DNA of 64,000 nucleotides, taken from positions 1,872,372 through 1,936,371 of the forward strand of contig NC_134655.1 in assembly GCF_030463565.1 (NCBI RefSeq). The letters are read 5' to 3'. The notes beneath the pieces are model-generated. The model saw nothing but the letters and a program-made list of their open reading frames with translations, was not told where the DNA came from and searched no databases. This stretch comes from Pelecanus crispus (taxonomy: Eukaryota > Chordata > Aves > Pelecaniformes > Pelecanidae). The first letter of the stretch is position 1. Each line of letters begins with the position of its first letter. The translations under genes were made by a program, and so were the position numbers. Shown piece after piece: positions 59,701 through 64,000 of this stretch.

Positions 59701-61046
59701 TTTGAAGTGCTGTAGTTTTGTGTTTCCATATGCGTTGGGTCTGGCTGAGTTAATTTTCCCCTTGCAGCCCTCGTAGCGCTGTGCTGTGTATCGGTAGCTA
59801 GAAGGGCGTTGATAACGCACCGGTGTTTCGGCTGCTGCTCCGCAGCGTGGAGTGTGTCTCGCCAACATTCCCGCCCCACCAGTGGGCTGGGGGTGGGCAA
59901 GGTTTTGGGACAGGACACAGCCAGGACAGCTGACCCAAGCTGACCAAAGGGATATTCCGTACCATATGGCGTTGGCTCAGCAATAAAAGCTAAGAGAGAG
60001 GAGGAGGTGGGGACATTTGTTATTATGACATTTGTCTTCCGGAGCAATGGCTATGCGTACTGAAGCCCTGCATCCTGGGAAGTGGCTGGACATAGAATCA
60101 TAAGAATCATTTAGGTTGGAAAAGACCTTTAAGATCATGGCCCGCTGATGGGGAGTAGAGAATAAATCTTTTGTTTTCCTTTTGCTTCCATGTGCGGCCT
60201 TTGCTTTTGCTTTATTGAACTGCCTTTATCTTGACCCACGAGGGTTTGGTTTTTTTTTTTCCATCTTATTTTCTGTCCCCACCCCGTCTTGCTGAGGAGG
60301 GGAGTGATAGGGCAGCTTGGTGGGCACCTGACATCCAGCCAAGGTCAACCCACCACAGTCCTGTACAGCTGCCTGAAAGGAGAAGTGTGGCTTTTGTTTG
60401 TGCTCAAGGCTCTACTTGCAATACCCTTTCTATGCGTATTAAAAAAAAATCCCACAAACCAAAAAAAAAACCCTAAAAATACAGTAGTGGGAGAGTCATC
60501 TAAAAATATACCAGTGGGAAGACCTGTCAGTGTCCTTTGCTAGGTTAGCGTGGATGCTGAAGACTTTAGTTTTATTAATTAAACATCGATGTTTGTATCC
60601 AACATGTAAGGATCTATGCTCATGTCCTTTAATGCTGGATTACAGAGCTGAAAAAAGGCGCTGACACAGAACTGTTACGTTGACAGCTGGTTTTTGCATG
60701 TCCCTGACATCTGGGAATAACAGCTTTCATTAATTTTTTTAATGTCTTTTTATTTGTGTAGAAACTTCCTTTCCTTGACGGTCCTTTGCCCAGTGAAGCT
60801 TGCTCCATATCCAAAGTAGGACGTGCTGCTTCAAAAACTCCGATGCTCAACACCCCTCAGGATTATGAAGTGGGACCACCTCCCTTGTTGAGCAACGGGG
60901 CCTCAGCAGGGGATATAGATGTCATGTTCGATGTGGACCAAAAGCACAAAGACAACCTGTCTCATCACCGGGACCTCCGTGATCTTAATGACGCCATTGA
61001 CGTTTTAGACTCGGAAGCTAAGGATGGAAAGCCGCAGCACCATTGA
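41698..61046 (+). CDS. MTMR8: Myotubularin-related protein 8, 14 coding exons
   Basis: Exons: 41698-41721, 43295-43417, 44088-44250, 46600-46757, 48296-48424, 49416-49550, 51502-51634, 53367-53476, 54748-54873, 56553-56602, 57060-57260, 57683-57811, 58762-58888 and 60762-61046. They total 1893 nt, encoding 630 residues. Family enzymes remove the 3-phosphate from PI3P and PI(3,5)P2 on endosomal and autophagic membranes, and MTMR8 pairs with the inactive MTMR9. The order is a PH-GRAM domain (about 1-115), the myotubularin phosphatase (about 126-500) with P-loop HCSDGWDRT (Cys338, Asp340, Arg344 present, so an active member), a short coiled coil (about 512-542) and a tail without a recognised domain. 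MTMR8 is preferred over MTMR6 from [33 protein letters not shown] and [12 protein letters not shown]. The start is the CpG-island ATG in GCCGCCATGG. Human MTMR8 is about 704 residues; the difference lies in the tail. Confidence 0.97.
43295..43417 (+). CDS. MTMR8: MTMR8 coding exon 2
   Basis: Residues 9-49, the first part of the PH-GRAM domain ([24 protein letters not shown]). Acceptor TTGCAG|GTTG, donor ACATGG|GTATGT, phase 0. Confidence 0.95.
44088..44250 (+). CDS. MTMR8: MTMR8 coding exon 3
   Basis: Residues 50-103 plus one base, the second half of the PH-GRAM domain ([40 protein letters not shown]). Acceptor CTTTCAG|ATTC, donor CAACCAG|GTATTT, phase 1. Confidence 0.95.
44417..44480 (+). 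repeat. tRNA-like relic (tRNA pseudogene or tRNA-derived SINE head) in MTMR8 intron 3
   Basis: GGGCTGGCTCAGTAAGTAGA followed by GTGCTGCGCTGCAGACCAG resembles a tRNA D-arm with internal promoter A box and an anticodon arm containing CTGCAGA (tRNA-Cys-like). The T-arm and acceptor pairing are lost, so it is not a functional tRNA. Confidence 0.35.
46600..46757 (+). CDS. MTMR8: MTMR8 coding exon 4
   Basis: Residues 104-156, linking the PH-GRAM domain to the phosphatase ([31 protein letters not shown]). Acceptor TTCCCAG|TGAA, donor TATGAG|GTAATT, phase 0. Confidence 0.95.
48296..48424 (+). CDS. MTMR8: MTMR8 coding exon 5
   Basis: Residues 157-199, early phosphatase domain ([31 protein letters not shown]). 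Acceptor CACTTAG|GTTT, donor AACAAT|GTTAGT, phase 0. The donor is weaker than the others, but exon 6 continues the family sequence (ENN then AAICRC). Confidence 0.94.
49416..49550 (+). CDS. MTMR8: MTMR8 coding exon 6
   Basis: Residues 200-244. It carries the conserved block [20 protein letters not shown] and YVVDTRPK. Acceptor GTTGCAG|GCTG, donor CCAAAG|GTATCT, phase 0. Confidence 0.95.
51381..51406 (+). repeat. T7A19 homopolymer tract in MTMR8 intron 6
   Basis: Seven T are followed by nineteen A, about 95 bp upstream of exon 7. No SINE or LINE body was recognised next to the A-run. Confidence 0.9.
51502..51634 (+). CDS. MTMR8: MTMR8 coding exon 7
   Basis: Residues 245-288 plus one base ([36 protein letters not shown]), among the most conserved myotubularin segments. 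Acceptor TTGACAG|TTAA, donor GGAAG|GTAGGT, phase 1. The open frame continues past the donor, but that part is intron. Confidence 0.95.
52246..52275. repeat. Perfect inverted repeat, 10-bp arms, in MTMR8 intron 7
   Basis: CAGAGTAGCT at 52246-52255 pairs with AGCTACTCTG at 52266-52275 around a 10-base loop. Confidence 0.8.
52352..52428. repeat. Degenerate palindromic ancient repeat (MTMR8 intron 7)
   Basis: GAATCAGGCCC is followed by CACTAATGTAATTTTGGAG, AAGTTCCATT and TGATGGCGTAGC. This resembles a second palindromic sauropsid repeat family built on GTGTAAAT and GGAGTTACTCC motifs. Arms are imperfect, indicating age. Confidence 0.45.
53367..53476 (+). CDS. MTMR8: MTMR8 coding exon 8
   Basis: Residues 289-325 ([37 protein letters not shown]). 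The serine-rich start resembles MTMR8 more than MTMR6. Acceptor TTCTTAG|TGTG, donor GCCAAG|GTAAAA, phase 0. Confidence 0.95.
53744..53836 (-). repeat. CR1 LINE 3' end fragment (MTMR8 intron 8)
   Basis: AATCATAGAATCGTTTAGG is followed by GTTGGAAAAGACC and AAGATCATCCAGTCCAACC, the reverse complement of an avian CR1 3' end with its ATTCTATG octamers. Only about 90 bp remains, as expected for the strong 5' truncation of CR1. Confidence 0.88.
54748..54873 (+). CDS. MTMR8: MTMR8 coding exon 9 (catalytic P-loop)
   Basis: Residues 326-367. It contains the CX5R active site [11 protein letters not shown], with nucleophile Cys338 and phosphate-binding Arg344, followed by [17 protein letters not shown]. 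Acceptor TTCACAG|GCTG, donor TTCATG|GTAAGA, phase 0. Confidence 0.97.
56553..56602 (+). CDS. MTMR8: MTMR8 coding exon 10
   Basis: Residues 368-383 plus two bases ([16 protein letters not shown]). At 50 nt this is a small exon. Acceptor AACTGAAG|GTTC, donor CACAG|GTAAGA, phase 2. Confidence 0.94.
57060..57260 (+). CDS. MTMR8: MTMR8 coding exon 11
   Basis: Residues 384-450 plus two bases ([36 protein letters not shown]). Acceptor TCTCCAG|GTGT, donor TGAA|GTGAGT, phase 2. A long antisense frame here (57037-57240) is only a shadow. Confidence 0.96.
57683..57811 (+). CDS. MTMR8: MTMR8 coding exon 12
   Basis: Residues 451-493 plus two bases ([39 protein letters not shown]). Acceptor TTGACAG|AATC, donor TTCCA|GTAAGT, phase 2. 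Confidence 0.94.
58762..58888 (+). CDS. MTMR8: MTMR8 coding exon 13
   Basis: Residues 494-536 ([18 protein letters not shown], then a heptad-like [20 protein letters not shown]). It ends the phosphatase fold and begins the coiled coil. Acceptor TTCTTGAG|GTTT, donor GAAAAT|GTGAGT, phase 0. Confidence 0.93.
59719..60357 (+). mobile_element. Solo-type LTR of an endogenous retrovirus in MTMR8 intron 13
   Basis: The 3' end reads GGTGGGCACCTGACATCCAG then CAAGGTCAACCCACCACA, which I recognise as the end of a widespread neoavian endogenous retroviral LTR. Inside are CTGAGTTAATTTTCCCCTTG near the 5' side and a polyadenylation signal AATAAA at 59982-59987. The 5' boundary is uncertain by about 15 bp, and no target duplication was found. 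No internal viral genes are present. It has the same orientation as MTMR8. A CR1 fragment is nested in it at 60093-60138. The class (ERVL-like) is uncertain. Confidence 0.75.
60093..60138 (-). repeat. CR1 3' tail nested in the LTR
   Basis: TAGAATCATAAGAATCATTT followed by AGGTTGGAAAAGACC and TTTAAGATCAT is a CR1 3' end of only about 46 bp. It interrupts the LTR between GTGGCTGGACA and GCTGATGGGGAG, so it appears to have arrived after the LTR. Confidence 0.8.
60762..61046 (+). CDS. MTMR8: MTMR8 coding exon 14 (terminal)
   Basis: Residues 537-630 and the TGA stop. It completes the coiled coil ([18 protein letters not shown]) and adds a hydrophilic, acidic tail ([19 protein letters not shown] ending KPQHH) without a recognised domain. 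Acceptor TTGTGTAG|AAAC. It is joined by frame and the MTMR8-like ELENKL join; the tail itself is poorly conserved in this family, so an alternative last exon cannot be excluded. Confidence 0.88.
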   Translation, partial: KLPFLDGPLPSEACSISKVGRAASKTPMLNTPQDYEVGPPPLLSNGASAGDIDVMFDVDQKHKDNLSHHRDLRDLNDAIDVLDSEAKDGKPQHH

Positions 61047-61460
61047 TCAGCTCCGAGAACTGCGTTAGAACCTGGCGCTTGTGGTGGTGAGGCGTAAGGG
61101 AGCTGTGCCCCCGCGAGGGTGCAGACCACCTAAGCCTTTACAACTCGGTGTGAGTACGTGTGTTTGCAGGGAGCTGTGCTCGCTGTAGAGAAGACTGTCT
61201 GTACTTGGTTTGGTTCGCATCATTTTGCAGCTAAAATGAAGATGCATCCAGAGCTGCCCAGAAGGCTACCTTGAGTTAGCGTAAACCTTATTTTTCAGTG
61301 GAAAAACGATGTGTGTTTAAGGTCTGTGACTGCCTGCCAGTACTGGTATTTCAAGCTGAAAGAAATCTTGGCCAGTTAACGTGGGGCTTAGGAGTTGTGC
61401 AGTGCTTATAAGTGGAGTAGGAAAGATGCAATCCATTTATTCTCAGTGGTGGTGCAAGGT

Positions 61461-61507
61461 CATCTTAAAATGATAAAAAGATTCAGTTCATCTTAAAATG
61501 ATAAAAA
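61461..61507 (+). repeat. Tandem duplication, 28-bp period, in the MTMR8 3' UTR
   Basis: CATCTTAAAATGATAAAAA occurs identically at 61461-61479 and 61489-61507. Confidence 0.85.
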
Positions 61508-62887
61508 AAACAAACCCTTTTCTTAGCTGTGAATGAATCTCTGCATGGACCCTCACCTTGTGGCAGAACTGATTCATTTTTTGTTTTCTATGCATATTTG
61601 ATAAACGAAAACAAACCCCCCTGTGCCTTTTTATGGAGACCATTTTAATGTCTAGCCATGCAATGTACTATTTTTATTATTGTAGTGTAGAGTGTAGTAT
61701 TTGGTCTTCTTTGTAGTCAGTATTTTTAAACAAGTTTTTTTTATCTGCTGCTGGCTTCTCCAGGATCTTTGCTGATCCCCTGCCTTTAGTAGCTTCTTTC
61801 TAAGCCGCCCTTTCAAAGAATAAGCTTTTACGGACCTCATGTACTGATTGTGAGAGTGCAGCAAGCCGCAAAGTCAGCCCGTAACACAGGAATTTTTGAC
61901 AGAGGGAGGATTAGAAATGAGAAAAGATAGGAAAAAATGTATATGAAATCTTTCTCTCTTGTTTTATGTTCCTGGTTAAATTGAAGCAAGAGAGTAACTC
62001 TTTGTTCTAAGCTGGAGTTGATATGCTTTCCTCGCATCCATCGATGAGGCAGTAATTACAGATGAGGTGTGTTCTGTTACTGAAATGGGCCTAAAATCAG
62101 TACTTTGCATTACGTGCTGAGTCGTCATAGTGAGTGTTATCTTGGACGTTAAAATGACATGAACCTTAGAGATGTTTTGTCTGTGCTGGCAAGACATGAG
62201 GAGATGAACAATGTCTCTCACGGCAACGAACTTTGTAATTTTGTGAAGCTGGTGACAAAACGTAAGTTGGGATGTGACCCCTTACTGGAACAAGAAGTGG
62301 ACATCCTGGCTCGTGGCTGTGGCTCCAGCTGGGATTCGCTCCAGTGCTTGTTAACACTACGTGATTTCTTTAAAGTGCAGTAACCTCAGCTGGAGATTCT
62401 AGCTCAAAGTTGCAGGTTTAAAACAGAGGCATATATTCCATTTGTACAAGAGTCTTGTGAAGAAACAAGGGCTTGTCTCCCCAGGGAAATGGGTGGCCCA
62501 GGAAAGCTGTTCCACAGTACTTGTTCTGGACAAGCTTCTATAGATGTGCTTAATTGCCCAGGGAGTCCCTTTGTGCAGCTTAATTCAAGATGCTTTTCTG
62601 CTTTCTTTTGGATCCTGTTGTTGAAATTAGATGCTGCCATTAGGTCTTAAAATTGGGTTTTTTTCTATTTTATAGAATTTTGAAACAAACTGAAAATATT
62701 TTCTAAGTTAGCCCTCCCAATCTACAAAACATGTACAAACATTCCATTATAGCATCACAAAATGCAATAGCCATTGTTCATATGCTTATAACCGATGGTG
62801 AAATGACACGGTTAGTTTCAGTGTTGAAGGTAAAGTAGAAAAGAGGAAAAACTAAAACTCCCCTGAGTGTCTCACTTTGGGTAAGAA

Positions 62888-62893
62888 AATAAA
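62888..62893 (+). promoter_or_regulatory. Candidate polyadenylation signal of MTMR8
   Basis: This is the first canonical AATAAA after the stop codon, about 1.84 kb downstream. If used, the 3' UTR is about 1.86 kb. Variant signals closer to the stop are possible. Confidence 0.35.
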
Positions 62894-62910
62894 TATTTTA
62901 TTAAGCACGT

Positions 62911-64000
62911 CAAAAGACCCAAGGAAAAAGGACAATACCCTGAAGAACAGAGAGTTTCTTCAATGCCTAGAATGGCAAAGAGAAACTTGTTTTTAATGTT
63001 GCAGGTTTTTCAAACTTAAAGAATATAGTTGTTTCCAAGGTAGGAGAGAACTACAGTGTGCGATTGATTTAAAAACTAAGCACATAAAATGTGGGTATGT
63101 ATCAAAAATACTGCATTGTGCAACAGCTATATGTATTATTTTGAAGATGCACATTCCTGAATGCATCTTTTCTTAATCTCAAGATGAGTAGCTGCTGTTG
63201 AGTGTCTTTGCTCCTAAAAAGAGACCTGCTAAGCTCCTAATATTAAGTTAGATGGACTACAGCCTTTTAAGTTTGCCGTATCCACGTACTCCTCAAGCGA
63301 AGAGATTGCACCCTAAGTCTTAATCCGGCTTCTCTAGATACCCAGGGTTCGGAATCTGCTGTAGATTTCCACTGGAGGAGGGTGCTGGGGAGATTATTTC
63401 CCTTTGCCTCTTCATAGCGTAAAAGCTCAGTTTCACACATGCACTTTGGAGTTTGGAGCGCGTTTCGTGTGCAGTGATAGGTCAGCCCTGTCTTTTCTTT
63501 CTAGGTGGTAGAAGAGTGTAGTGGATAGTATGCACGGCTTCTGAAATAGAGAACTCTAAAATGGTAAATGAGACCAAGACAGGCACTTTTTAGGACGAGT
63601 TATTCTAGATGTCATTGGTTCTCTTAACGTGTTCTCTAATGAAAATTAGAGATACAGAATTGTAGAGAATTTTGACTGTCCGCTGAAGGATTTAGACATA
63701 CCATTGGTTAATCTTTGTATAAAAACATTTTGCAGAAGGTTTCTATAAATGTTTACACATTGCCTTGTCTTCTGAATTACCACAGATTACCTTGAAAAAA
63801 ATATAAGTCTTTGCTTATCCCTTCTTGACTACAATATTACTGCAGGTGCATGTAACCATGAAAAGATTACTTCACACACTGAAAGTATTAGTAAGCTTTT
63901 AGTAATCTTGCTGCTTTTGACTTCAGTAACGAAACAACGGATAACTTTATACCTTGAAATGCAAAACCAAGCAAAAAAAAAATTACCATGGTAATGGTCT
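62911..64000. other. Intergenic sequence downstream of MTMR8
   Basis: This is AT-rich, with no coding exon, RNA gene or repeat that I recognise. ASB12, the usual downstream neighbour in human, is not visible before the window ends. Confidence 0.5.

Larger units (their letters stand above)
54874..60761 (+). other. MTMR8 introns 9 to 13
   Basis: Introns are 54874-56552, 56603-57059, 57261-57682, 57812-58761 and 58889-60761 (exons 10 to 13 lie between). The last contains the LTR with its nested CR1 tail. I see nothing else identifiable. Confidence 0.8.
61047..62910 (+). other. Probable MTMR8 3' untranslated region
   Basis: This AT-rich sequence runs from the stop to the candidate polyadenylation signal. 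It includes a 28-bp-period duplication at 61461-61507. The small open frames inside it (for example 62159-62383) have no recognisable homology. Confidence 0.5.

Noticed and set aside
59583-60047. 154-codon minus-strand frame in intron 13
   Set aside because: It lies mostly within the antisense strand of the LTR and matches no protein family that I know.
41698-61046. Assignment as MTMR6 or MTMR7
   Set aside because: Residue blocks in exons 2, 3, 8, 9 and 13 fit MTMR8 better, and the C-terminus lacks MTMR6-like sequence.
62159-62383. 74-codon plus-strand frame in the MTMR8 3' UTR
   Set aside because: It has no recognised domain and no splice connection. It is within the expected length of chance frames.

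Overview
This window is vertebrate nuclear DNA, most likely from a bird outside the Galliformes (a neoavian). It has long AT-rich intergenic and intronic stretches with GT-AG introns. It carries 3' ends of CR1 LINEs with an avian-type terminus, old MIR-like SINE fragments, old palindromic repeats of a kind I associate with reptile and bird genomes, and an LTR that resembles a retroviral LTR common in neoavian birds. Taxon and repeat-family names come from memory, not from a database search. There are no prokaryotic features.

Two protein-coding genes can be assembled exon by exon. The first is a two-exon minus-strand gene (17538 to 15959) encoding a 245-residue Shisa-family membrane protein, closest by eye to SHISA2. 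The second is a 14-exon plus-strand gene (41698 to 61046) encoding a 630-residue active-type myotubularin, recognised as MTMR8. Its promoter is a CpG island at about 41330-41850, with a YY1 motif, a TCTCGCGAG motif and two upstream start codons. All exon junctions join in frame with canonical splice sites.

Layout: 1-15.3 kb is intergenic with MIR-like fragments. 15.3-17.7 kb is the Shisa-like gene. 17.7-41.3 kb is intergenic and holds a (CCCTT)n array of about 380 bp, several palindromic repeat relics, one CR1 end joined to a MIR fragment, and other MIR fragments. 41.3-61.05 kb is MTMR8; its introns hold a tRNA-like relic, a palindromic repeat, a CR1 end, and an LTR with a CR1 tail nested inside it. 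61.05-64 kb is the MTMR8 3' UTR and downstream sequence.

The two genes are not an operon and need not work together. Their neighbourhood is informative: the human 13q12 region carries AMER2, MTMR6, ATP8A2 and SHISA2, while human Xq11 carries AMER1, ASB12 and MTMR8. A SHISA2-like gene beside MTMR8 therefore looks like the missing partner in an old duplicated chromosome block. I found no previously undescribed molecular system; the best leads are this paralogue and the structured repeats.
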